Part shown: positions 11,491 to 22,516 of the stretch, one piece after another
Layout of the letters: the number at the start of each line of letters is the position of its first letter
Position numbering within the stretch: position 1 is the stretch's first letter
Origin: Polytrichum commune
Lineage: Eukaryota > Streptophyta > Polytrichopsida > Polytrichales > Polytrichaceae
DNA length: 64,000 bases
Direction: 5' to 3'
Assembly: GCA_950295325.1 (NCBI GenBank)
Contig: OX485804.1
Location: 65,944,033-66,008,032, forward strand
Program-made: the position numbers and the translations under genes
Notes under the pieces: generated by a model
The model's database searches: none
What the model was told of the DNA's origin: nothing
What the model saw: the letters and a program-made list of their open reading frames with translations, nothing else

Positions 11491-11810
11491 TTGGTTGGAA
11501 AAACACTCTAAATGCGTATCTTTACAAAGAAGAAAAAGAAGAAAAACTTCGGTCTCCGGAGGAGACCGACGTGAATGAAGTGTCTGTTCGATCCTCCTCC
11601 AATCCGATGCCCACAGGACAAAGGTATGGAGGTAAAGATCTACTCCTCCCTTTCGAGAGTAGACACTATAGTCACCAATCACTAGTAACAAGAACCAAAA
11701 TGGTTAGTTTTTAGGGGGGATTGTTAGTATGGTTTGGGTCGCCAAGTCTCTAGTGCATTTGTTAGTGGATGGAGTAGAGTGGCTTAGTTACTAAAGTTTT
11801 ATGGCTTTAT

Positions 11811-12581
11811 CTATGGGGGGTCTAGTGTTTGGGGCAGGGGTTGGTGGTTTTCTATTCTTCTTTTGTGTAGGAGGATAGACATGGCATATTTAATAGCGAT
11901 AGTATTGATGTTTTTAAAAGTATTTTTAATGATAGGCATAGGTATTTTAAATTTATTTTCGAGTGATTTCATTGAAGGAATGTGTGTAGTGGCTCTAGCG
12001 CCTGCGGTGATTATAATAAGGGGGTCAACTTTCCATCCTCTAGCAGCAATACTATCGATTAATGGTTTATATTTGTTATTTTTTGCTTCGAGTGTTTCTG
12101 GAGAGAATCTATCATTACAGTATGTGAATTCGATGAATTGTATGGTGAGGTTGGGGTCCATGTCTGTGGGGGGGTCATTTTGGTACGGTAATCCTCTAAC
12201 ACAAAGGATGTCAGGTCTAAATCTGGAGTTACAATGACATCTTTGTGTACTGCATGTGCAAGGGAGTAGCCAATTGGGAACGGTGTTTTCCTGGGATGTA
12301 TTATTGAAGGTGCCAGCGTTCATGAGAATATAACATCGAGATTTTTCAGATGAGATTAGTAATTTCCTAATTTCCCATACAGCTTTGTTGTGTCTTTTGA
12401 CGTGAAGTGAATGTATATGTTGTTGTTTACACGTAAGTAGTACATGTAACCACGTGTCCGGTTCGTATGAGTTGCAAATGGGGCATGTAATAGAGGGATA
12501 TGATTGTCTACCGAAGAACAATTGTTTTCGAGCATTGCCCATATAGGTTCCGCGTATCTTTACAATTAACACAATGTACAT
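11811..12581 (-). CDS. 3' end of an R2-type non-LTR retrotransposon ORF (zinc knuckle plus restriction-like endonuclease)
   Basis: A 256-residue open frame, still open for a few codons upstream (to about 12617). No reverse transcriptase domain precedes it, so the copy is 5'-truncated as LINEs often are. Residues 33-51 form a CX2C-X9-HX4C knuckle (C33, C36, H46, C51). Next comes VKRHNKAVWEIRKLL, then a second Cys cluster at about 108-117. RPD at 122-124 with E151 in QFIEFTYCND and K167/K170 fit a PD-(D/E)xK restriction-like endonuclease of the R2 kind. The tail contains ITAGARATTHIPSMKSL. A homologous decayed copy lies at 42010-42612. The plus-strand 124-residue frame (11863-12237) is its shadow. 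The domain call rests on motifs only. Confidence 0.72.
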   Translation of the reverse strand: MYIVLIVKIRGTYMGNARKQLFFGRQSYPSITCPICNSYEPDTWLHVLLTCKQQHIHSLHVKRHNKAVWEIRKLLISSEKSRCYILMNAGTFNNTSQENTVPNWLLPCTCSTQRCHCNSRFRPDILCVRGLPYQNDPPTDMDPNLTIQFIEFTYCNDRFSPETLEAKNNKYKPLIDSIAARGWKVDPLIIITAGARATTHIPSMKSLENKFKIPMPIIKNTFKNINTIAIKYAMSILLHKRRIENHQPLPQTLDPP

Positions 12582-12617
12582 GCAACAACAAGAGATGTGG
12601 TTCTTGTTTAAGAAACT

Positions 12618-13590
12618 TAGATTCTACCATCATGTCTATGATTCATAAGACTAGCTGGCAGAATTTTACACACACTTAGAAGTAGATGATGTCACAAAAA
12701 TTATGTATAGGTTTAGATTTATTTTATACTTAGTTTCAATGACATTCCATGAGAAGTTCTATTTAACTTACACGTTTGATCCAAATTAGACTAATTCTAC
12801 GTTAGTGTAAGATGAGCATTGAGGAGATTGCAACCTTATCCATTTACCTATCTCTGGATAAGGTTGCGTCATTTACTATCATCTATGTATCCATTGCTAT
12901 CATTTACTTTCCACACCTTTTACCAGCTCAAAGTGAGCCCATGCAATGCCTTTCAATTGTCCCTAGTTTGGGACAAAGCTTGTAAGTATTGATCTCAATG
13001 ATAGAATATGTGCAGTTTATTCAATACTATTGTAATGCTTTGAAAAGCCGATTTACATAACAATATTCAGTTGTTAGTAATCATTTCATTCTAATAATAT
13101 CAGTAAATTTTTTCACCCGAGTTTTTCAGCTTAAATTTGTCAATGCAGTGTTCTGTTGTGAGAACAAACAAAGTATTATTCCAAATAGAATCTAGCTTAT
13201 TTGCAGCCCCACCCAACATACGGCCTCAATTGAATAATGTATGTACCTGATAATATGCAATTTGAATATACATTAATGTGTTGACTTGATTATGTGCAAT
13301 ATGTTGAATCGTTGATATTGAAATGAATCATGATCTTTATAATACCATAAGTTGATAGCGAGTCTTGCCAATAAATCCCCAAAATTAGACGTTTTTCAAA
13401 TATGAAAATTGGGCATGTTGTGCGAAATATGTTTTAATCTCACACGTAGTTGCCAAAACGTCCACATCAAGACTTTGTACAGTTGCTCGTTTGCCCACAC
13501 ACCTCAAGTGTAATAGGTGTGTTATTTAGTGTTCACATTTGCTTGCAATGAGTTTATTGGCTTTGCCCTGTGATAAGAGACCTAGCCTAG
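12618..13590. other. No gene; small perfect hairpin
   Basis: AT-rich with no domain or repeat match. A 13-bp perfect stem with a 12-nt loop, GCAACCTTATCCA (12830-12842) and its complement (12855-12867), stands out. Confidence 0.45.
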
Positions 13591-13595
13591 GTGGT

Positions 13596-13815
13596 CTCTA
13601 AAACGGGCCACAGTTTGGCAGCCAACCAGATATGGCCACATATGATGTAAGTGATATAACTCGCTCTTCAAGTGTAGCCACTTGCAAGTGATTGTTGATG
13701 TAAAGTGGTTTCTAAAATGAGCCATGGTTTGATCTTGGTTGGACAACCAACCAAACCTGACCACATGTGCACGATAATACTAGACATTGTACTCTTGTGT
13801 TGAGCCACTTGTTAC
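13596..13815 (+). repeat. Imperfect tandem duplication
   Basis: Two units of about 110 bp start at about 13591 and 13706 (GGTCTCTAAAACGGGCCACA and GGTTTCTAAAATGAGCCATG), each ending in a GCCACTTG segment. Confidence 0.6.
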
Positions 13816-14000
13816 AAAAAGTAGGAGAAATTATGATTTGCACGTGAATTCACATCAACCCACAACAAATTGGAATTAAGATTTCTTTCAAAACATAACT
13901 TCTTTGCTTTCTCTTTAGAGGTGTCACGTTTTAGTCTGGGGACAGAATATTAAGAAGAGAGCTACTACATATCTGCTTACTTAAAACTTGACTAAGGACC

Positions 14001-14165
14001 ATAACATTATTAAGCAGTGTGCGTTTGTTCATGTGGACCCCGAGAACATAACCATGGATGCCGCAACTAGTGCAAACTCAACAATGAATGTGCACTAGTT
14101 GCGGCATCCCATGGTTATATTCTCGGGGTCCACATGAACGAACACACACTGCTTAATAATGTTAT
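14001..14165. mobile_element. Foldback MITE, family R10
   Basis: A 165-bp near-perfect palindrome: arms of about 75 bp (ATAACATTATTAAGCAGTG outward) around a short centre near TCAACAATGAA. Sister copy at 6610-6772 shares ends and inner TGGATGCCGCAACTAGTGCA. If transcribed it would fold into a long hairpin. Confidence 0.9.
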
Positions 14166-14213
14166 AACCATTACACCCATCATTCTCAATTACAACAATT
14201 GACACTATAAGTG

Positions 14214-14395
14214 GTCCGAGATGACCTTAAACTACCGGATGATGGTGGAGAGATACCCAAACCTCAAGGAAGAGGTTGGCGGTTCGAACCCCGACTGTGA
14301 AATCTCCTCTCTACTTGACGGAAAAACTTGCCAGGTGGTGAATTGACTCCTGTGCTTTGGCGCTGGCCTGTCGGCCTTCTGTCTCAAAAAAAAAA
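14214..14395 (+). mobile_element. tRNA-derived SINE with target-site duplication
   Basis: A complete short interspersed element of about 182 bp. A pol III A-box-like TGGTGGAGAGA lies at 14243-14253, and a canonical B box GGTTCGAACCC at 14281-14291, 38 bp later. The 3' end is a run of A (14386-14396). The 12-bp sequence ACACTATAAGTG flanks it on both sides (14202-14213 and 14396-14407) as a perfect target-site duplication, so it moved by target-primed reverse transcription. No second copy was found in the window. Confidence 0.9.
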
Positions 14396-14664
14396 ACACT
14401 ATAAGTGTGCACTTTTCACCCATCCACCAACGTCCAGAAAGATTTCCGAACATAAATCAATCAATATCCTAGTGTTTCCAAATGCAACTTGTTACGTGTT
14501 TGATGAGATCTTTCGGTTTTTCTTCACTAATCTGAGGTATATTCCATAGATTCCTCTAAAACAATGGATAATTTTCGTGAAGTCTTCAACTTCGAACCGG
14601 TTTTTTCTCCAACTCAACCAGTTCATCTGTAAGTTAAGTAGCGGCCAATCTCTTCGTTCATTGC

Positions 14665-14995
14665 CTTCAACCTTGCACTCAAAAAGTTTGCTACTATTGT
14701 AATGTCTTATTTAAGGAATAAAAAGCTGTTTTTCTTACGCGACAGCTTGGACCAATGCACATTATAGTGAGCATTTGTGACATTTATGGGGGGGACCCGT
14801 AGTGGCTTAGGAGTCCTTGACTCTAAAATTAACTTACCCCTCGAGGCTTGAATTATGAGGCATTCATTTACGGGAATTTATGTGCTTCCTCCAATCGCCT
14901 TCTGATTGGGTGTGTGGTTTCAGTCACGCATGATGGCCTTTTTATGGACCCTCACCGTCCCCTCAATAAGACCCCTTTGTACTTTCTGGACACCA
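14665..14995 (+). repeat. R9 repeat, forward copy
   Basis: Matches the reverse complement of 35085-35375, including CAATGCACATTATAGTG and ATGAGGCATTCAT segments. It starts just after the R4 copy. Confidence 0.65.
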
Positions 14996-15043
14996 ATTTA
15001 AAGGTCGGGCCTCAGCTGTATTAAGCCCCCCCATGCTAGATTA

Positions 15044-15422
15044 GGGTAGACAATCCTTATTCAGTTACATGCTTTCCTTATTAGGATGCCTGTATTTGAG
15101 TGGTATATGGTTTGATCTGGCTTCAAGAACGGGTACTAGAAAGACATGTGTTCAAAAGAGATTGGATCGTATGTTCAAAATATGGTAACCATTCTAAGAT
15201 CAATAGTCAATGTAACTAAGGGGGGTATGTATGAGTATTCAATGAGTATGAGAAGCTTTACTTTGAGAGCGATTAAGAGATTCATGTTAGCTCTGAAAAT
15301 GATGAGGAAAGTGGCTACGGCCTTGATTTGGATTTGCTAACCATCTTGTACTAATCGTATGTTTCATATTCTAGGAGAAGTGGGCTATTTGGAAAAAGGA
15401 ACCATTCAAGACCCATCTGCCT
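15044..15422 (+). mobile_element. R1 element, near full length
   Basis: 379 bp flanked by TA (15042-15043 and 15423-15424). Begins GGGTAGACAATCC and ends CCCATCTGCCT, imperfect inverted ends shared by the family. The 64-codon frame inside is not conserved between copies. Confidence 0.75.
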
Positions 15423-16492
15423 TATGTGAAGTGAGAGAAGGATTGGAAACTTGATTTCACAAATTTATGCCACCATTAGATTAGTTTCAATTGAACCAGT
15501 TCAATAAGTTCCTCCGACACAACATTATGAAGGGCCGGTTCACATGGGGTCCCAAGTCTCACTCATGTTAGCAAGTCCCAACATGAAGGCAAAGTCCCCA
15601 CTTTTGAGCCTCCAAAAACCATTTGAGTATGGTTTATATCCATTAAAGCGGATCTTGATTAATTTATGCAAAAACATTCTTAGGACTTGTTATAATATTA
15701 CTCATCTGTATGATTGAGTTTCGTTTCTACATGAGCATCTGACAAGGCCTCCATTGTCTTACCTTCATGGGAAGAAACTAACATAATAGGAAGAAACTGA
15801 TGCCAATATGAATAATATTCTCAGCGAAGAGTGTCAGGATGAACAATGCAGCTTCTTGTGAATAGTGTTGGGAATATAACTCCACCCAAATTTCCAAGTG
15901 TCAGCTTGAATGTGTGAACAACCTAGGGATGTCACTTCCGCTTAGAATAAGTATACATGTGTGATAATGTAACATTTTCACACATGCTACATTTGAGTTT
16001 GGGGTTTAGAGTTTAGGTTTACGGGGGATTTTTGAGTTTCTTATTTCTTATTTTTTCTAAATTTTTTAATAGCTTTTCCTATAAGTCGATTGCTCCTAGT
16101 CAATTGCTCTTGTCCACTACAACAATTGACATAGAGTAGTCGACCAACTCATTGACTACTAAACCAAAAAAAACCAATAATTTCAAAAATATTTATGCAC
16201 CATTAGATCTCGTAGTTAACAAGATCTAGTGGTCCAAAAGTTTTTTCTTTTTTCTTTTCTTTTTCTTTTACTTTTACTTTTGCAGTCAACTACCATGTTG
16301 ACTTCAAAGTAGCAGTCGACTAGACCGTTGGATAAGGGGTTGACCACATCAATTTACCCCTATCAGATACAATGTCAGATTCCCCCCCACCAAAGTGATA
16401 TTTTTGGTTCAAGTGTCACGTTGTCATTATAGGACATGACGTGATGTGGACATGAAATCCCTATTATGGATGCACATGAGTTCATCAATTAT

Positions 16493-16733
16493 AGATTGGA
16501 GTTTGATCTAAATAATTCCTACATACCTATTGTGGAGGAAACTACACGTATGCTTGATGAAAGAGATGATGTAGTTGATATTGAAACCCATTGAAGAACC
16601 TGACAATTTGCAAATCGGTGGTATAGTGGTAGATAGAATAGGATTCAAAGATGTTGAGAGTGCATTGGTGATCTTGAAACAATTTTTGGAACAAATACCT
16701 ACTAATGTTACACCTTGCATTCAAAGCAATTGA
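16493..16733 (+). repeat. Coding-like fragment, one arm of an inverted pair
   Basis: Positions 16493-16615 are the reverse complement of 18085-18196. In the plus strand the fragment reads KPIEEPDNLQIGGIVVDRIG and on to a stop at 16733, with one in-frame TAG upstream that is CAG in the other arm. Protein not recognised; a retroelement origin is likely but unproven. Confidence 0.5.
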
Positions 16734-16865
16734 CCACTTTAAAAGGAAATAAGATTTTGGCGTGCACAAGAATTTCATCAACCTACTTTAGATTTGTTAT
16801 TTCATTTCGCTTAGATGTATGATGACATTCATATCTTGTTTATTTTCATCTTGGGGGTGGACTCT

Positions 16866-17140
16866 TCATACCACGTATGCATACATAAGTCCTACAAGTG
16901 TTGGAAATGGGCATAAAGCCCCAAATCAACCCACATTTAAACCAAATTATCAACAAGGACCTCAAATGCATTCATAAGTGCCTCAAGAACCAAATCAACC
17001 TGCATTTTGGCCCAAACTCATGCATCGGACACATCAACTTATATCCAAGGACCTCAAATGCATTCATGAGTGCCTCAAGTGTTGGAAATGGGCATAAATT
17101 TCCGAATCAACCCACATTGAACACATTACCAAAAATTGGA
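16866..17140 (+). repeat. Tandem repeat, period about 92 bp
   Basis: Three units share AAGGACCTCAAATGCATTCA (16955, 17047) and AGTGTTGGAAATGGGCATAA (16897, 17078). The translations are Pro/Gln/Asn-rich, but 92 is not a multiple of three, so the frame shifts at each unit. A decayed gag-like spacer is one possibility. Confidence 0.6.
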
Positions 17141-18084
17141 CCTCACATGCAAGAACATGAGCCGTTTGGGTGGGTTGGCATGAAGAACATGATTCGGGTG
17201 GGAATGTGAAAGGCACCTCAATGCTTGAGCACGAAGCCCTCCAAAGCTAGAACAACACCTTGCAACAAAAACCCCAGATTGTGAGCCAAATTGAGTGTTC
17301 TCAAGGACCTCAACACTAGCAACAATGAGCATTGAGCTACCAATACACCTGCAACAATAAGCCACCAATATACCCACAAAGACACAATGAAGATCCTCAA
17401 AAAAATTAACGTGAATTTGTAACCTAGTTTCAAATGCGATCCTCCATGTCGTCCTCCAAGGCGGAATGATGCTCTCTCCCTTAACCCACATTACAACACC
17501 ACCACTCCAAATCTACTTACAATGGCAGTGCCATGATTCTAAAAAGAAGCCATTATGGCAACAAGGACAAAGGAGACTAGTTAGAGCTTGAGCGATGACG
17601 TCAAAAAGAGGGAAGCAACTAATGGCCTTGGAGGTCATTCCAAGGATGTGATGAGTGGCAATGCAAATGGCTAGGATGCAACCTCTAGCTACATCAACGG
17701 TCGAGCAGGGGAAAGGTGGCTAAACCCAAGCCAAGGCGGGTGATAGGTTGGGCCGCCAAGCTGGTTGTGTGCCTCCAAGCTGTTGGGGCCATATGGCACC
17801 GGCTAGCCATGGAGGTTGGGCAAGCTGGCCACAAGGATGCCTAAACCCCAAGGCTTACTATTGCTATTGTTCAAGGTCGGGAGCGTTTGAGCTATATATA
17901 GCCCCCCAAAAAAGGGTTGTCACTCATCCTTGTTTTTATGACTCATTTCTTAACAACCCAAGGCCTTTGTGTCAATTGAACCTAAGATGTGTAGCCTTAA
18001 TATCGGCACTTTCAACTCCACATACACTTTTGATCGTTGGGTTGAATAGAGAATATTCTCATTTGCACTCTTATTATTATATCA

Positions 18085-18196
18085 CTAATTTGCACATTGT
18101 CAGTTTCTTCAATGGGTTTCATTATCAACTGCATCATCTCTTTCATCAAGCATACCTTTAATTTCCTTCACAATAGGTATGTAGGATTTGTTTAGA
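18085..18196 (-). repeat. Coding-like fragment, other arm of the inverted pair
   Basis: Reads MMQLIMKPIEETDNVQI on the minus strand, parallel to the 16493 arm. The 1.4 kb between the arms (including 17140-18080) shows no other gene; a TATA-like GCTATATATAGC lies at about 17889. Confidence 0.5.
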
Positions 18197-18939
18197 TCAA
18201 ATTTCAATTCATAATGAATAAAATCATGTGCATTCATAGTGGGTCTAGTCTCACTTTCTATGGAAGTCAAATAGATGGTGGACCTACTTCAATTTCATCC
18301 AAGTTATTAAATTTCATAGCCTCATTTTCATCCAAACTTACACTTATCAAGGTGAATTCGTTGAAGAGGGGAATATAATTTGTATAAATTCTCTTAACGA
18401 CTAACAATTTTCACTTACTAGTTCATTTTAACACATAGGCGATGTTAACAATGTTCAAAATAACACATAACGAGAGTGGATTGTACAAGAACTGAAAGTG
18501 AAGATTCTCTCTCTCTTGAAGTGATTACATTCTTCCTCCCGGTTGTGAACTTAGAGTGGGTAATCCTTCAACATCGAATAAAACAAAATTCGGTGTTGAT
18601 AACTTCGATTTAAGCCAATTCTTTAAAGAATGACCCTTCTTGAAATAAGTCTTTATATTTCATGATATTCTTTGATTGAAGAGATAGGTCTAAATTAGAG
18701 TGCAAATATGGTCAAGTATGTAAAGGAATACATGTATCTAGTGAATTCCAACATCAGCACATGATTGAATATTTCTGTTCTTTCAAACCATGTTGCTCAT
18801 AAGTTTTTTGGGTTTTAGGATGTTCTTTTAGCAAATACTGCCTTGCTTTGAATTTCTTATTAGTATTTGCAATCATAATACATGGTCTTTTGACATGTCA
18901 AACTGCTAAATCTAGTTTTTTGCCATATGGATACAGTCT

Positions 18940-19712
18940 GTAAGTGATGTCTAACATTGTTGGCATCATTAACTTTATGAAAGCTCACTTCAATGTAAAG
19001 GACTTGGGAGAGCCTTTCATTGGTACCATGGGATTTTTGGCAAGAAGATCCCGGCTTTTCTTAGCACGTACTCGAAAATTTGGCTCTTTCTTGGAGGCAT
19101 TACATTGTGGACCATTTGGATGGAGAGGAATGATCTTACCTTCAACAAGATTAGATGGGAAGGTACGTTAATTATCCCATTTAGTGTGCTATTTTATCAT
19201 ACATTTCAAGAAAAATAATGAGTGCTCTGAGGTGCATTGAAGCTTGAGGTCGCAACTTTGAGAATCATTCTTGATGGTGCAATGGCAAAAACAACTTTAA
19301 GCATTAGAAAATGGTATGGTAGCATTGCTACTTATCAAAACCTGGCAAAAATCTTTGCAAAAAGACTTTGGGCTCCAAAACCCCTAGATCTTATGGTGGC
19401 ATTGATTTCATAGTGTAAAGAACTTTAGCATTACTCTCACTAATTTTCCACACATATTATTAACCAACCCTCACAAAATGGGATATTTAATGTAGCAAGG
19501 TGAAGCAAATGGTTTGGCAAGGTCTTCTTGACTATGCTAGAATTGCTTGGGAAAGGAATTCTTGAAGACTCAAAGAGGGAGGTCATTTATGACGATGTCC
19601 TTGTTGACTTTGATGTAATGTGGGCCAACAACAACCTCCTCTTTTATAGGCCAGATGTTGCAATCATGTGGAACAATCGAGCACCCGAAGTTGGCTTAGG
19701 TAATCATGCTTA
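18940..19712 (+). pseudogene. Broken retrotransposon tail, LINE-like with a copia-like start
   Basis: At 18950-19020 the frame reads FMKAHFNVKDLGEP, like the copia-type reverse transcriptase motif before YFLG. From 19029 another frame reads IWLFLGGITLWTIWMERNDL then FNKIRW, typical of plant LINE 3' regions. This is cut at 19167 by a TIR insertion (19168-19490) and resumes at 19491 as VKQMVWQGLLDYARIAWER. A stop and frameshift follow, then DVLVDFDVMWANNNLL to about 19712. Family names are from memory of conserved wording; the fragment is clearly non-functional. Confidence 0.6.
19168..19490. mobile_element. TIR element inserted in the LINE tail
   Basis: The ends are TTAATTATCCCATTTAGTG (19168-19186) and, inverted, TTAAATATCCCATTTTGTG (19472-19490), 17 of 19 identical. 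Removing the 323 bp rejoins the interrupted reading frame exactly (RWEG to KVKQMVW). TTAA is present at both outer ends, so a TTAA target duplication is possible. No coding potential inside. Confidence 0.7.
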
Positions 19713-20069
19713 GGATGTAACTTCACCCTTTGTGGGGTTTTGTGGATCTACCAGTTGCATTCAAGAGAGTTTCTTTGCTCTTTTTTGGGATCATGTGGCC
19801 TTTTGTGGTTTATGGCAATATTTTTTTTTAATAAATTTTAATGAAGAAAAATGAAGAAAAATGAAGAAAAAAAGTGACTTGTGGGAACTTTTTTTTTTCA
19901 ACATAATCAACATTTGAACATTGAAAGTCAACTTTCTTCTTAATGGGTTCTTAAGTGTGCCTATTGTATGTAGAATGGTGAATACATATCCTATACATAT
20001 ATATGGCATATACATAGGGACCTACATGATCTTACCCTTTAGGTAACAACTACTTTGGGCATGTGTTGT

Positions 20070-20420
20070 TCTAGCCCGTTGCACCCATGCATTATGCCTT
20101 GGGCCATCTTTGCAACATCCACTCATTTTGCCACCGCGAATGGCTGCTCATTTTGGAACTACAAAATGTTGAATATGTCAACACCCAAGCGTCCTAGTTG
20201 TTTCAAAGTTCCAATGTATAGTCAATAGTTTGGACCCATGCCCACTTGCCCCATTGCACCCATGCATGTGAAAATAATGTCGTGGACCATCCTTGTATTG
20301 TCTGCTCAATGTTCCTTTATTGACAGCCGACTGATTTGGAACTTTGAGACAATGACTGTGTCAACGGCAAATGCCCATGCGCCCTACCCTTGCCAAACCC
20401 TTGTTGTTCCAAAGTTTCAC
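20070..20420 (+). repeat. Imperfect tandem duplication
   Basis: Two units of about 165 bp from about 20080 and 20250 share TTGCACCCATGCAT, a GGACCATC-like segment, ATTTTGGAACT and TTTCAAAGTTCC-like ends. Confidence 0.55.
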
Positions 20421-22134
20421 AACCTATATATGATAGATTGGGAAAGTGTATATGATCAACTACTAGTAAGAAAAAATAATCGTCACATTAACCTCCTACA
20501 ACTTTTGCATCTTAACTCTGATATGAAACAATGTCCAGGGAGATTTTGGACACAATCAATTGAGATTCTAGTGTTTCCAAGTCCAACCGGTTACATGTTG
20601 GCATCCTTTGGCTAACTTTATTGTTTTGAGGTATATTCTCTAAGTTCCTCTAAAATGATCAGTAATTTTTCTGAAGTCTTGAAATTTAACCAGTTCATCT
20701 ATAACGAGTAGCCGGTTCTCCCAGTTCAATGTTCTGAAACTTAAATTGATAATTTGCACATTGTGCAATTGCTGATCAGATGAGACAACTCCTAATTCTA
20801 TCCAATGGTCAAAATTGTGTTTGAAGTTGGAAGTGCCCACAATAGGACCACATGCATTATATTTCGTAAGGAATTGGAACGGGGTTTTGCCAATTGAAGG
20901 GTTTGTTCTTCCAAAACAGGTGAGGAGCACGTGAGCTTGTACAAAATTATTCACCACTAATGAGTGTATCATTAGACGGGGATGGGCAATGGACCCTATT
21001 TATTTTGTACTGCCCCTTGTGGAGCTTTCTTCCTTCCATGATTGCTACATTGCAATTTGTAGCTCATCCAGTTCATGAGAGGAATGGCTCTAGAGGCAAT
21101 GAACGGTAAGAACCGACCGCTAGGGTAGAAATACCATAACCCGTGAAAATAAGGTGATTCGCATTGAAGATATGGTCTGATAATCATGAGATAATTTTCC
21201 AAGATAGACAAGAAGGATTCATGAAGAATGCAAGGTGTTTCATATTTTTCTGCCTTATACAAAAAATGCTACAATTTTTCAAAGTGGAAAGTTGTCCAAA
21301 CCCCTACTTGTTCACTAGATTCTTCCTACACCGAACATAGTAATCCGCATTTCCATACAGAAGATCGCCTAAATCGGTTACCTCATGAGCACATTAACAC
21401 TTGACTCCCATTGGCTACACTAAGTGTACACGCATTGAAGTTGTTGCCGAGTCATGATCGGTTTTAGAAATGGCACTTCACCATTATGACAACGGTCTAG
21501 TGCACAGCTAGAGGGTGGTTAACGGATTATGGTATTTCTACCTTAGTTATAGATGAACCGGTTGAGTTTTAGAAACAACCGGTTCAAGTTCAAGACTTTT
21601 GGAAACTTATCGATCCATTCTTAGAGAAATTTACAGAATGTTTTTCACTTTAATATAGAAAATCCAAAAGATGTCAACATATAACCGGTTGGTGTTGTTA
21701 ACACTAGGACTTCGACGAATTATGCCCGAAATCGTCCCCGCAAACTGTCCTAGAGTTTCTAATTTCTTTTGGAATTTTTTTAATAACTGGTGGGGCATAG
21801 AGAGCGACATGCACTTGGAAAAGCCACCGGTTGCAAAGTCATGTATTCATATATTGAGTAAGGTCGATCATGGATTGGTCCAACTATGATAAGATGTAGC
21901 ACTAAGGACTAATAGAAAGGAGTCTTTACATTTTCATAAGGACTCAAGTTTGAGGCATCATGATCGATCAAAGTCACAAATCAATAATTCAATAGTGATG
22001 ACGATATGTTTAAGTGTGCTAAGTCTTGACTATAACCTTAACTAAAGCTTAAAATAAATGCATGATAACTATTTGAAGGAGTGCCAAGGACTGTGGAAAA
22101 ATGGTGACACGTGACAAAATATTGGTACACCTTA

Positions 22135-22516
22135 TCGTGGTTTGACACAAGTCTTAAAGGGTTACTTTTCTTGAGTGACCCGCTTCTCCTGGGATACGGA
22201 ACACACAATCAGGATAAGATGGTTAGCAAATCCAAATCGAGTCCGTAGCCACTATTCTCATGAAATTTGAACTTCATGTAAATATCTTACACATTACCAA
22301 GTTGAAGATTCTTGTGCTCAACAAAGGATCATGTAGATCCCCTCAATTATGTTGACTATCGAACCTAGAATGTTTGTTATATTTTAAGCACGCAATCCAA
22401 TATGTTTTATACACATGTCTTCTCGATATCTGTTCTTGGAGCCATGCCTAATCACATACCACTCAGAAATAGGTGGACTTGATTAAGAAAAGCAACCAAA
22501 TTAGGCACATCTACCT
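22135..22516 (-). mobile_element. R1 element, near full length, inverted
   Basis: The minus strand follows the family order from AGGTAGATGTGCCTAATTTG (ending at 22516) to GTCTTAAA near 22155. About 380 bp. The neighbouring 21750-22130 and 22520-23300 hold no recognised gene. Confidence 0.7.

Noticed and set aside
11863-12237. 124-codon plus-strand frame with hydrophobic stretches
   Set aside because: Antisense shadow of the LINE tail, which has clear motifs and a homologous second copy.
17880-17960. LTR promoter with TATATATA
   Set aside because: A TATA-like motif is present, but no matching second LTR, PBS or polypurine tract was found.
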